Below the pieces are notes generated by a model that saw only the letters and a program-made list of their open reading frames with translations, ran no database searches and was not told the DNA's origin. The position numbers were made by a program, and so were the translations under genes. A stretch of DNA of 41,774 bases from the NCBI GenBank assembly GCA_964591225.1, contig CAZQAO010000002.1, positions 1 through 41,774 on the forward strand, written 5' to 3'. Below are positions 30,492 through 39,121 of the stretch, in pieces. Source of the DNA: MGBC108787 sp964591225 (GTDB lineage: Bacteria > Bacillota_I > Bacilli_A > RF39 > UBA660). Positions within the stretch are counted from its first letter, which is position 1, and every line of letters begins with the position of its first letter.

Positions 30492-30986
30492 ATGAAAGAA
30501 AAAATAATCAAGAATTTGAAAGAATTATTTCCTTATATTTTAATTTTGGTTGCTATTGCTTTAATAAGAGCTTTTGTGGCGACACCCATTAAAGTAAATG
30601 GTAATTCTATGTATGATACTTTAAATGGCAAAGAATTTATGATTTTGAATAAACTAGGTAAAATTGATCGCTATGATATTGTTGTCGTAGATACCAAAGA
30701 AGAAGAATTAATTAAAAGAGTTTATGGAATGCCTGGAGAGAAAATAGCTATAGAAAATGGTAATATTTATATAAATGATAAAAAAATAGAAGATAAATAT
30801 GCTTACGGAAATACTAGTAGTTATGATGCTATCACTTTAAAAGATGATGAATATTTTGTTTTAGGTGACAATCGCGTTGTATCTTTAGATAGTCGGATGA
30901 TTGGACCAGTAAAAAAGAAAAATATTAGGGGTACAACCAACTTTATTTTATATCCTTTTAGTAGATTTGGTACTTTAGAAAAGTAA
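30492..30986 (+). CDS. lepB: Type I signal peptidase
   Basis: The 164-residue protein has an N-terminal membrane anchor (about 12-30), the catalytic Ser39 in NGNSMYDTL, Lys75 in LIKRVYGMPGE, and the LGDNRVVSLDSR motif at 124-135. It cleaves signal peptides of exported proteins. ATG 30492 follows AAAGGAAAA; the longer frame would start before the promoter. Confidence 0.95.
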   Translation: MKEKIIKNLKELFPYILILVAIALIRAFVATPIKVNGNSMYDTLNGKEFMILNKLGKIDRYDIVVVDTKEEELIKRVYGMPGEKIAIENGNIYINDKKIEDKYAYGNTSSYDAITLKDDEYFVLGDNRVVSLDSRMIGPVKKKNIRGTTNFILYPFSRFGTLEK

Positions 30987-31036
30987 GGGTTTATTTAAAT
31001 TAAAAAGAAATTGCTTAAAAATAGCAGGTGATTAGC

Positions 31037-31387
31037 ATGAAATATGAGATGCATTTAAATGATGGACCATTTAATCAAATTAAAAATGGTACTAAAACAA
31101 TTGAATTACGATTAAATGATGAAAAAAGACGATTATTAAAAGCCCATGATTTAATAGAGTTTATTAACTTAACAACATCAGAAACTATTTTAACGGAAAT
31201 AATAAATTTATATCAATATGCTAATTTTTTAGAGTTATATAAATATTGTGATAAAACTAAAATGGGTTATAAAATAGATGAGGATGCTAGTTATAAAGAT
31301 ATGGAAAAATATTATAATGAAGAAGACGAAACAAAGTACGGCGTTTTAGGAATTGAATTAAAATTAGTTAAAAAAGAAGAAAAATAA
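31037..31387 (+). CDS. ASCH-domain protein
   Basis: The 116-residue protein resembles ASCH/PUA-like proteins: MHLNDGPFNQIKNGTKTIEL with the conserved KxGxKTIExR pattern, LKAHDLIEFIN and a terminal YGVLGIELKLV strand. ASCH domains are thought to bind RNA or modified nucleotides; some cleave acetylated cytidine. ATG 31037 lies after AGGTGATT. Confidence 0.8.
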   Translation: MKYEMHLNDGPFNQIKNGTKTIELRLNDEKRRLLKAHDLIEFINLTTSETILTEIINLYQYANFLELYKYCDKTKMGYKIDEDASYKDMEKYYNEEDETKYGVLGIELKLVKKEEK

Positions 31388-31461
31388 CTGATAATAATAA
31401 GTTTTTTATAACTATCTTAGGAAAAGAAAATATCTTAGTAAAATGATATTTTTTTTAATGG

Positions 31462-31498
31462 AAGTTACCTCTATAAGTTAAAATAATATATTATAATA
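31462..31498 (+). repeat. 37-bp promoter repeat, copy 1
   Basis: This segment matches 32200-32236 at 34 of 37 positions and contains a -10 TATAAT (31492-31497). It lies upstream of the HD-domain gene; an imperfect hairpin follows (TTCTCTTAAG and CTTAGAGAA, about 31499-31521). Confidence 0.85.
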
Positions 31499-31553
31499 TT
31501 CTCTTAAGGAGAACTTAGAGAAAAATTAGTAGTTTGAATAGGGAGGAATTATT

Positions 31554-32189
31554 TTGGAATACATTAAAAAGGAATTAAAAGATTATATAGAAAATAATAT
31601 ATTTCCCTTATATCAGAAAAATGATTCAGGACATAATCTTGAACATATAAAATATGTTATTAAAAGAAGTATAGAATTTTCTAAACAATATGATGATATT
31701 GATTTAAATATGGTTTATACAATTGCCTCATTTCATGATATAGCTCATTATATTGATAAAGATAAGCATGAAGTATTATCAGCAGATATATTTTATCAAA
31801 ATAAAGAAATGAAAAAATTCTTTAATGAGGAAGAAAGAATAATAATTAAAGAAGCGATTGAAGATCATAGAGCAAGTTTAGAATATGAACCTAGAAGTGA
31901 TTATGGTAAGATTGTTTCATCGGCGGATAGAAATACTGATTTAGACTCAGCATTAAAAAGAATACATTCTTATACAATTACACATTATCCTCACTTAGAC
32001 TTGGATGGAATGATTAATAGAGCTTATGAGTATGTCATAAAAAAATTTGGTGTCGATGGTTATGCTAAAATGTATTGTTATGATAAAGAATATGAAGACT
32101 TTAAAAAAGAGGTAAAGGAATTATTAAAAAGTAAATCTGCATTTGCTGCAAAATATATGCAAGTAAATAATATTACCAATATTAAATAA
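31554..32189 (+). CDS. HD-domain phosphohydrolase
   Basis: The 211-residue protein has a metal-dependent HD domain: a first His in GHNLEHIKYVI, SFHDIAHYID with the HD pair, EAIEDHRA and a late Asp in SSADRNTDL. Such proteins hydrolyse nucleotides or related phosphates; no substrate can be given. The TTG start follows GGGAGG by seven bases. The gene uses AGA for essentially all Arg codons, unlike its neighbours, and is bracketed by two copies of a promoter repeat. It may be a recent arrival. Confidence 0.82.
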   Translation: MEYIKKELKDYIENNIFPLYQKNDSGHNLEHIKYVIKRSIEFSKQYDDIDLNMVYTIASFHDIAHYIDKDKHEVLSADIFYQNKEMKKFFNEEERIIIKEAIEDHRASLEYEPRSDYGKIVSSADRNTDLDSALKRIHSYTITHYPHLDLDGMINRAYEYVIKKFGVDGYAKMYCYDKEYEDFKKEVKELLKSKSAFAAKYMQVNNITNIK

Positions 32190-32199
32190 AATTTGGATT

Positions 32200-32236
32200 A
32201 AGTTATCTTTATAAGTTAAAATAATATGTTATAATA
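32200..32236 (+). repeat. 37-bp promoter repeat, copy 2, promoter of rbgA
   Basis: Near-identical to copy 1 738 bases upstream (three differences). It contains TGTTATAAT (32227-32235), an extended -10, and probably drives rbgA. Confidence 0.85.
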
Positions 32237-32289
32237 GATAAGAAATATCCTCGATTTTAGAATAACAATAACGCGAAAGAAGTGATTTG

Positions 32290-33132
32290 ATGAATAATTC
32301 AGATATAAACTGGTATCCAGGTCATATGGCTAAAACGAGAAGATTAATTCAAGAAAAGTATCCGTTAATTGATATCGTCTATGAACTAATTGATGCCAGA
32401 ATACCTTATTCTTCTAAAATTAAAGATATCTATGATTTAATTTTAGATAAACCTAAAATTATGATTATGACTAAAAAAGATTTATGTGATCTTAATGTTA
32501 CTATGAATTGGGTTAAGTACTATGAGAATTTAGGAGTTAAAGTTTTATTAGTTAATTTAAAAGAAGATAAGGATTTGAAAAAAATTATTGAAGTAACCGA
32601 AGAACTAACTAAAGATATCCAAGAAAAAAGAGCCAGTAAAAAAATGAAAGAGAAAGAAATAAGAGCTTTAGTAATTGGCATACCTAATGTTGGTAAAAGT
32701 ACACTTATTAATAAACTGGTGGGCCGACATGTAGCTGATGTTGGCAATAACCCCGGAGTAACTCAACATTTAAAATGGTTAAAAACTCCTTATAATATAT
32801 GGCTTTTAGATACTCCAGGTATTTTATGGCCGAAACTTAATGAAGAAAAAGTAGCTTTGAATTTAGCAGCGATGACGAGTATTAAACAAGAAATTTTACC
32901 TATCGAAGATGTTGCAGTGCATATTCTTAAAATGTTAGCTGAATATTATCCTAAGATTTTAAAAGAAAGATATCAATTAGATTCCGTAGAAGATATAGAA
33001 GCAGCTTATGAGGTTATCGGGCGCAATATGGGAGCTATTAAACATGGTGAAGTCGATTATGAAAAAGTAAGTAAAAAAATTGTCAATGATATGAAAATGG
33101 AATATATAAAAGGAGTTACGTTCGATCGTTAA
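32290..33132 (+). CDS. rbgA: Ribosome biogenesis GTPase RbgA (YlqF)
   Basis: The 280-residue GTPase is circularly permuted: the G4 motif TKKDL comes before the G1 motif GIPNVGKST, with G3 DTPG after. It starts INWYPGHMAKTRR, the RbgA signature, and has a C-terminal helical domain. RbgA acts late in 50S assembly. ATG 32290 follows GAAGTGATTTG. It overlaps rnhB by one base, the usual Bacillota pairing. Confidence 0.96.
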   Translation: MNNSDINWYPGHMAKTRRLIQEKYPLIDIVYELIDARIPYSSKIKDIYDLILDKPKIMIMTKKDLCDLNVTMNWVKYYENLGVKVLLVNLKEDKDLKKIIEVTEELTKDIQEKRASKKMKEKEIRALVIGIPNVGKSTLINKLVGRHVADVGNNPGVTQHLKWLKTPYNIWLLDTPGILWPKLNEEKVALNLAAMTSIKQEILPIEDVAVHILKMLAEYYPKILKERYQLDSVEDIEAAYEVIGRNMGAIKHGEVDYEKVSKKIVNDMKMEYIKGVTFDR

Positions 33133-33788
33133 TGAAAGAGGATTTATTAAAGTATGAAAAAGAGTTGTATCAGCAAGGAATTAATCTTATTGCTGGTGTC
33201 GATGAAGTAGGAAGAGGACCTTTAGTAGGACCAGTAGTAGCAGCAGCTGTTATTTTACCTAAGAATTATCAATTAGAAGGTTTAACAGATTCTAAAAAAC
33301 TAAGTGCCAAAAAACGGGATTACTTTTATGATATTTTAACGAAAGATGCCATTGCCATTGGTATTGGTGAAGTATCAGCTCAAAAAATAGATGAAGTAAA
33401 TATTTATCAAGCTAGTAAATTAGCTATGCAAGAAGCTCTAAGTAAATTAGAAATTAAACCCGAACATGTTTTAATAGATGCAATGCCTTTGGATTTAGAT
33501 GTGCCTTCAACGAGTATTATTCATGGCGATGCCTTATCTTTATCCATAGCAGCCGCTAGTGTTATTGCCAAAGTTACACGTGATCGCCTGATGTTAGAAC
33601 TACATCAACAGCATCCAGAATATCATTTTGATCAACATAAAGGTTATCCAACTAAATTGCATTTAGAATGTTTAAAAAAATATGGACCGCTAGAAAATTA
33701 TAGATTTACATATAAGCCGGTTCGTGATTTAATATTAGATGGTGGCGAAGTATATCATGAAAAAAATAGGGAAAAACAAACTATTTAA
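33132..33788 (+). CDS. rnhB: Ribonuclease HII
   Basis: The 218-residue protein has AGVDEVGRGPLVGPVVAAAV with the catalytic Asp23-Glu24, LIDAMPLD with a further Asp, and a conserved SIIHGDALSLSIAAASVIAKVTR region. It nicks RNA in DNA duplexes, including single ribonucleotides. The ATG overlaps the rbgA stop (TAATG). Confidence 0.97.
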   Translation: MKEDLLKYEKELYQQGINLIAGVDEVGRGPLVGPVVAAAVILPKNYQLEGLTDSKKLSAKKRDYFYDILTKDAIAIGIGEVSAQKIDEVNIYQASKLAMQEALSKLEIKPEHVLIDAMPLDLDVPSTSIIHGDALSLSIAAASVIAKVTRDRLMLELHQQHPEYHFDQHKGYPTKLHLECLKKYGPLENYRFTYKPVRDLILDGGEVYHEKNREKQTI

Positions 33789-35781
33789 AAATTATATACC
33801 ATTATTTCTAACATTATTTAGTGTAGAAATCCTATTTCGCGTTTTTTCTAATATGCCTCTTCTCGATTGGGCGATATTTCGAATCTTTTTAGGATGTAAT
33901 ATCATAGCTTTATTAGTTAGTTTTATTGAATTATTTTTTAAGGAAAAATTTGGTAATATCTTATCGGGAGTTGTTCTTTTTATAGCAACGATTTACGCCA
34001 TTTTACAAGCAGGATTTGAAAACTATATTGGGGTTTATGTATCTTTAGGAACTAGTTCTCAATTAGGAGCAGTAACCGAATATATAAAAGATTATTTTGA
34101 TTCGTTTAATCCCTTTTTTTATACTTTGTTAATTCCTTTTGCTCTTTATATTATTTATAAAGTTTTTTTCGAGAAAATAATTTTTCATCGTTATTATGAA
34201 GAAATGAATAATTTATTTCAAAAGAAAATTAATCGTCATTATAGTTATAGTGCTCTTATTATTTTAGTTATATTATGTGGAGTTTATTATCAAACTTTAA
34301 CCTTACCTTTTATGCAAAATGAATTACAATTAGAAAGTACTTCCAAATTATTTAAAAATCCTAGTAATCCTAATATTAGTGTCAATCAATTTGGCATATT
34401 GACATTTGGTTTACTAGATGTAAAAACTACTATTTTAAAAACGGAATCAACTGAAGTCTTAAATTTTACAGAAAAAGAACCAGAAGAAGTAACGGATTAT
34501 TCCAGAACTTTTGATGATACTAACTGGTTAGCATTAGATGCTGAAACCAATAATACTAATTATAAAAATTTAAATAATTACTTTATGAATAGAGATATTA
34601 CTAGTAAAAATGAGTATACAGGTCAATTTAAAGGCAAAAATTTAATTGTTATTATGATGGAAAGTGTCAATGAAATATTTATCAATCCAGAGTATTATCC
34701 TACTTTTTATAAAATGTATAATGAGGGTTGGAGTTTTGAAAATTCTTATTCTCCCCGAAATTCTTGTTCTACCGGAAATAATGAAATGAGTGGAATGATT
34801 AGTTTATATAGTATATATCGGACATGTACTGCTAATAATTATAAAAATAATCAATATTTTGAAAGTATTTTTAATTTATTTAATGAGGCGGGATATAACA
34901 CATCTTCTTATCATAATTATACAGAAAAGTACTATTATCGAGGAACAATTCATAAAAATATGGGGAGTGGAGCTTATTACGGCGTAAGTGATTTAGGCAT
35001 TGCCTATGATGAGGCTTATGAAGAATGGCCCAGTGATGTTTTATTAATGGAAGAAGCCATGAACCGAATTGATACTAATAATCCTTTTATGGCTTGGATT
35101 ACGACGGTAACTAGTCATCAACCATATTATTTATCTAGTGAAATGGGTGATAAACATCTAGATTTATTTGCTAATACCGATTATCCTACTTCTTTAAAAC
35201 GTTATATGTCTAAATTAAAAGAACTAGATTTAGCTCTCGCTCGCTTATTAGAATTATTAGAAGAAAAAGGCGTCTTAGATGATACAGTAATAGTATTATT
35301 TGGTGATCATTATCCATATGGTTTAAATACTAACGATATTAATTTAGTATTAGATTATGATGTCAATGAAAAGAATAATGTTGATAAAACTCCTTTTGTC
35401 ATTTATAATTCCAAGTTAGAAGCTCATCATTTTGATCAATATACTTCTTATATGAATATTTTGCCAACAGTAGCTAATTTATTTGATTTATCTTATGATC
35501 CTAGATGGTATGCGGGTGAAGATATTTTATCCCCAGACTATGTAAATTCTTATAAAAATCGGGTAGTTCTGGCGGATGGTTCTTGGGAAAATAGTAAAGC
35601 TATTTATAATGCTACGACTGGTAAGATCACTTATTTAAATACTGATACGTATACCAATGAAGAAATTATTAAGTATAATCAAGAAATTAATAATTTAATT
35701 AAAATGAGTAATTTAGCGATTAAAACCAATTATTTTAATTATTTACATGAAGGTTTAGAAGCCAAAAAAATAAATAATTAA
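33757..35781 (+). CDS. LtaS-type lipoteichoic acid synthase family protein
   Basis: The 674-residue protein has about five membrane segments in residues 10-200 and an extracellular sulfatase-fold domain from about 285. That domain has IVIMMESVNEIF (metal-binding Glu), CSTGNNEMSG where the catalytic Thr of LtaS (GKTSDSE) is expected, TVTSHQPYY, and LFGDHYPYG with the metal Asp-His. It probably transfers glycerol phosphate or a related group outside the cell. It starts inside rnhB with a 32-bp overlap, and topA follows after 19 bases. Confidence 0.85.
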   Translation: MKKIGKNKLFKNYIPLFLTLFSVEILFRVFSNMPLLDWAIFRIFLGCNIIALLVSFIELFFKEKFGNILSGVVLFIATIYAILQAGFENYIGVYVSLGTSSQLGAVTEYIKDYFDSFNPFFYTLLIPFALYIIYKVFFEKIIFHRYYEEMNNLFQKKINRHYSYSALIILVILCGVYYQTLTLPFMQNELQLESTSKLFKNPSNPNISVNQFGILTFGLLDVKTTILKTESTEVLNFTEKEPEEVTDYSRTFDDTNWLALDAETNNTNYKNLNNYFMNRDITSKNEYTGQFKGKNLIVIMMESVNEIFINPEYYPTFYKMYNEGWSFENSYSPRNSCSTGNNEMSGMISLYSIYRTCTANNYKNNQYFESIFNLFNEAGYNTSSYHNYTEKYYYRGTIHKNMGSGAYYGVSDLGIAYDEAYEEWPSDVLLMEEAMNRIDTNNPFMAWITTVTSHQPYYLSSEMGDKHLDLFANTDYPTSLKRYMSKLKELDLALARLLELLEEKGVLDDTVIVLFGDHYPYGLNTNDINLVLDYDVNEKNNVDKTPFVIYNSKLEAHHFDQYTSYMNILPTVANLFDLSYDPRWYAGEDILSPDYVNSYKNRVVLADGSWENSKAIYNATTGKITYLNTDTYTNEEIIKYNQEINNLIKMSNLAIKTNYFNYLHEGLEAKKINN

Positions 35782-35800
35782 TTATTAGAAAGGAATAACT

Positions 35801-37828
35801 ATGAAAAAATTAGTGATTGTTGAATCTCCTGCCAAGAGTAAAACTATTGAGAAATATTTAGGTAGTGGTTATAAAGTTGTTTCTAGTAAAGGTCATATTA
35901 GAGATTTAGCAACAAGTGGTAAGTTTGGGTTAGGAGTTGATGTTGATCATGATTTTACTCCTAATTATGTACCTATTAAAGGAAAATCTAAGGATATTAA
36001 TGCTTTAAAAAAAGATGTCGCTAATAGTAGTTATGTGTATTTAGCAACTGACCCCGATCGGGAAGGGGAAGCTATATCTTGGCATTTAAAAGATACTTTA
36101 GATATTGATGATAATTATAGTCGGGTTGTATTTAACGAAATAACGAAAGATGTCGTTCTTAAATCGATGCAAGAACCACGAAAAATTGATGAAAATTTAG
36201 TTAAAAGTCAAGAAACTAGAAGAATATTAGATCGGATTATCGGTTTTCGTTTAAGTAAATTAATGCAATCGAAAACTGGAGGTAAGAGTGCTGGACGGGT
36301 ACAAAGTGTGGCCTTAAAATTAATTGTTGATCGGGCCCGGGAAATAGAAGCTTTTGTTCCAGTTGAGTATTGGACAATTGCCGCTGATTTTAAAGATTTT
36401 CAAGCTAATTTAGAAAAATATCATGGTAAAAATGTAAAAATATCTTCTGAAGTCGAAGCTAATGAAATTCTTTCCAAATTAAGTAATGCTTTTAAAATAG
36501 ATTCGGTTCAAGAAACTAATACAGAACATAAAGCCAAACCAGTATTTAAAACATCAACTCTCCAACGAATGGCTGCTAATAAAATTAATTTTGCTCCTTC
36601 TAAAACCATGCGTATCGCTCAAAAATTATATGAAGGAATCGATATTGGGAGTGAAACTGTCGGTTTAATTACTTATATGAGAACTGATTCCGAACGGATT
36701 TCTAATACTTTTGTAGCCGAAACTTATGACTATATTAAAAAGAATTTTGGACCTGAATATATTGGTGGTATTAAAGTCGGTAAAAAAGATAAAATGGCTC
36801 AAGATGCTCATGAAGGAATTCGCCCAACTAGTATTTATAGAACTCCAGAAAGTATTAAAAAATATTTAACTGCTGATGAATATAAATTATATCAATTAAT
36901 TTATATAAGAGCTTTATCTTCTTTAATGGCTAATGCTAAATTTATATCTACTAATGTTTTCTTAGAAAATAATGGTTATATGTTTAAAGCTACTGGTAGT
37001 GTGTTAAAATTTGATGGTTATTTAAAAATGTATCATAATTACGAAGATCAAAATGATACTTTATTACCAGATTTTGCTTCTTATAAAAGTAATACGGTAA
37101 TTGCTAATGCTTTATTAAAAGAACAACATTTTACTAAACCGCAACCAGAATATACAGAAAGTAGTTTAATTAAAGAAATGGAAAATTTAGGCATTGGTCG
37201 ACCTAGTACTTATGCTACTATCTTGTCGACTATTAAAGACCGCGGTTATGTAGTTTTAAAAGATAAAAAATTAATTCCGACCGCTATTGGTATTGAAACT
37301 ACTGATAAATTACAAGAATTTTTTAGTGATATTGTTAATGTCGAATACACTAGTGCTATGGAAACTGATTTAGATAAAATAGCGGAAGCTAAAGAAGATA
37401 ACGTAAAAGTTTTAAGAGCTTTTTATGATAAGTTTGAACCATGTGTCGAAGAAGCTTTTGATAAAATGGAAAAAAAGGAAGCCGAAAAAACTGGGGAAGT
37501 ATGTCCCGAGTGTGGTAGTGATTTAGTAATCCGTAATGGTAAATATGGTTCGTTTATTGCTTGCAGCAATTATCCTACCTGTAAATATATTAAAAAAGAA
37601 GAAAAACCCGTAACTGAAATTATGAATTGTCCTGAATGTGATGGCAAAATTATTGAGAAGAGAACTCGTAAAGGGAAAATATTTTATGGCTGTAGTAACT
37701 ATCCTAAATGTTCCGTAGCTTTATGGTATAAACCAACAGGAGAATTTTGTCCCGAATGTAATCATTTGTTAATGACTAAAAAAGATAAAATAGTTTGTTC
37801 TAATTGTGATTTTACAAAAGATAGTTAA
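35801..37828 (+). CDS. topA: DNA topoisomerase I
   Basis: The 675-residue protein has the Toprim domain (VESPAKSKTI; DPDREGEAISWH), the active-site Tyr292 in GLITYMRTDS, and three C-terminal four-Cys zinc ribbons (CPECGSDLVIRNGKYGSFIA, CPECDGKIIEKR and CPECNHLL with CSNCDF). It relaxes negative supercoils. Length and domains are normal. In many Bacillota trmFO lies between topA and xerC; here a small unknown gene does. Confidence 0.97.
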   Translation: MKKLVIVESPAKSKTIEKYLGSGYKVVSSKGHIRDLATSGKFGLGVDVDHDFTPNYVPIKGKSKDINALKKDVANSSYVYLATDPDREGEAISWHLKDTLDIDDNYSRVVFNEITKDVVLKSMQEPRKIDENLVKSQETRRILDRIIGFRLSKLMQSKTGGKSAGRVQSVALKLIVDRAREIEAFVPVEYWTIAADFKDFQANLEKYHGKNVKISSEVEANEILSKLSNAFKIDSVQETNTEHKAKPVFKTSTLQRMAANKINFAPSKTMRIAQKLYEGIDIGSETVGLITYMRTDSERISNTFVAETYDYIKKNFGPEYIGGIKVGKKDKMAQDAHEGIRPTSIYRTPESIKKYLTADEYKLYQLIYIRALSSLMANAKFISTNVFLENNGYMFKATGSVLKFDGYLKMYHNYEDQNDTLLPDFASYKSNTVIANALLKEQHFTKPQPEYTESSLIKEMENLGIGRPSTYATILSTIKDRGYVVLKDKKLIPTAIGIETTDKLQEFFSDIVNVEYTSAMETDLDKIAEAKEDNVKVLRAFYDKFEPCVEEAFDKMEKKEAEKTGEVCPECGSDLVIRNGKYGSFIACSNYPTCKYIKKEEKPVTEIMNCPECDGKIIEKRTRKGKIFYGCSNYPKCSVALWYKPTGEFCPECNHLLMTKKDKIVCSNCDFTKDS

Positions 37829-37830
37829 GA

Positions 37831-37857
37831 AAATATAAAGAAAATTTATATTTTTTT
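37831..37857 (+). terminator. Terminator after topA
   Basis: AAATATAAA/TTTATATTT with a 5-nt loop and a T run. Confidence 0.7.
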
Positions 37858-37858
37858 A

Positions 37859-37867
37859 TGGTATAAT
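37859..37867 (+). promoter_or_regulatory. Extended -10 promoter of the 83-residue gene and xerC
   Basis: TGGTATAAT, predicted start near 37874, leader about 16 nt. Confidence 0.55.
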
Positions 37868-37889
37868 ATAAATGAATGAGGTGAATAAA

Positions 37890-38141
37890 ATGGGTTATTT
37901 TAGTAATTACGATGCTTTAAAAAAAGAAAATACGATTGAAAGAGAAGATGGAGTAGCTAAAACGATTTTAGAAGCTTTTCCTAATAAGGAATATGATGAT
38001 CTTTGTAAGTTAAGTGATCAACAACTTCAAAATTTATATCGCCGTGCTTTAAAAAAGAAAAAAGAAGTCGCCGAGCAATATAAATTATTTAATCAAAATA
38101 AAGAATTAGATGATGAATCAAGTACTTTAGGGCGTTTATAA
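37890..38141 (+). CDS. Small unknown protein upstream of xerC
   Basis: The 83-residue, charged, helical protein starts MGYFSNYDALKKENTIERED and has a Lys-rich middle (YRRALKKKKEVAEQYKLF). No membrane segment. I do not recognise it. ATG 37890 is five bases after GAGGTGA; an earlier ATG lies before that site. Its stop overlaps the xerC start (ATAATG), so the two are coupled. Confidence 0.7.
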   Translation: MGYFSNYDALKKENTIEREDGVAKTILEAFPNKEYDDLCKLSDQQLQNLYRRALKKKKEVAEQYKLFNQNKELDDESSTLGRL

Positions 38142-39040
38142 TGGAAGAAGAAATTAATAATTTCTTAACTTATTTACATGCTCAATTAAACTATAGTGAT
38201 CTTACTATAAAATCTTATCACTTAGAACTTTTAAAATATTATCAATTTATTAAAGCTAAGAAAATTGATTATTTACAAATTAATAAAGATGAGGTAAGAG
38301 AATATTTAAAATATTTAGATAGTTTACATTATCAAAGTTCTAGTGTATCGAGAAATTTAAGTGCTCTAAGATCTTTTTATAAATATTTAGTTCAAGAGGG
38401 TTATATTACTAAAAATATTTTTCATAGTATTCATAATCCTAAAAAAGAAAAAAAATTACCTAATTTTGTTTCCGAAGTTGATATGGATTTATTGTTTTCT
38501 TTTCCTGAAAGTAAGCAATATAAAAAAAGTATTTATACCAATCGTGATTTATTAATTATTGAATTATTATATGATACCGGTTGTCGGGCTAATGAACTTG
38601 TTAATATTAAATTAAAAGATATAATTAAGACGGAAAAAAGTATTCGTATTTTAGGTAAAGGTAAAAAAGAACGAATTGTTTTTTATGGAGAATATACTGA
38701 AGAAACAATGGCTCTTTACTTAAATGATCGGGATGTCATTTTAAATGGTAAACCGAGTGAATATTTATTAGTATCCAGAGAAAGTGATAAGTTAACAACC
38801 AGGCGAGTGGCTCAAATATTAGATCAAATTATTGAATTAGTAAGTTTAAAAAATAAAATAACTCCTCATACCCTAAGACATAGTTTTGCTACGCATCTTT
38901 TGAATAATGGTGCTGACTTACGTAGTGTCCAAGAACTTTTAGGTCATTCTTCTTTATCGACAACCCAAATCTATACTCATGTTTCGAATGAGCGCTTACG
39001 CCAAATATATTTAGAGACTCATCCTCGAAATCAGGGATAA
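38141..39040 (+). CDS. xerC: Tyrosine recombinase XerC
   Basis: The 299-residue protein has an N-terminal SAM-like core-binding domain (1-95) and a catalytic domain with Arg149 (DTGCRANEL), a Lys in the LGKGKKER hairpin, His243-x-x-Arg246 (PHTLRHSFA), His269 (LLGHSS) and Tyr278 (TQIYTHVS). XerC-type enzymes resolve chromosome dimers at dif. Position downstream of topA and lack of mobile-element neighbours argue for a housekeeping role over a phage integrase. Confidence 0.93.
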   Translation: MEEEINNFLTYLHAQLNYSDLTIKSYHLELLKYYQFIKAKKIDYLQINKDEVREYLKYLDSLHYQSSSVSRNLSALRSFYKYLVQEGYITKNIFHSIHNPKKEKKLPNFVSEVDMDLLFSFPESKQYKKSIYTNRDLLIIELLYDTGCRANELVNIKLKDIIKTEKSIRILGKGKKERIVFYGEYTEETMALYLNDRDVILNGKPSEYLLVSRESDKLTTRRVAQILDQIIELVSLKNKITPHTLRHSFATHLLNNGADLRSVQELLGHSSLSTTQIYTHVSNERLRQIYLETHPRNQG

Positions 39041-39056
39041 TTGTACATTTTTTGTC

Positions 39057-39090
39057 AAACGAAAGGCGATTCGTTGTTCTTTCGTTTTTT
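39057..39090 (+). terminator. Terminator after xerC
   Basis: AAACGAAAG/CTTTCGTTT is a 9-bp stem around a 13-nt loop, followed by T residues. Confidence 0.85.
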
Positions 39091-39094
39091 TGAT

Positions 39095-39103
39095 TGTTAT
39101 AAT
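39095..39103 (+). promoter_or_regulatory. Extended -10 promoter of ppdK
   Basis: TGTTATAAT, predicted start near 39110 at the AAAGGAGGG ribosome binding site, leader about 12 nt. Confidence 0.65.
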
Positions 39104-39121
39104 AAATAAAGGAGGGATAAG

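Noticed and set aside
38141..39040. Tyrosine recombinase as a sign of a mobile element
   Set aside because: Its place after topA and the absence of element genes indicate chromosomal XerC.
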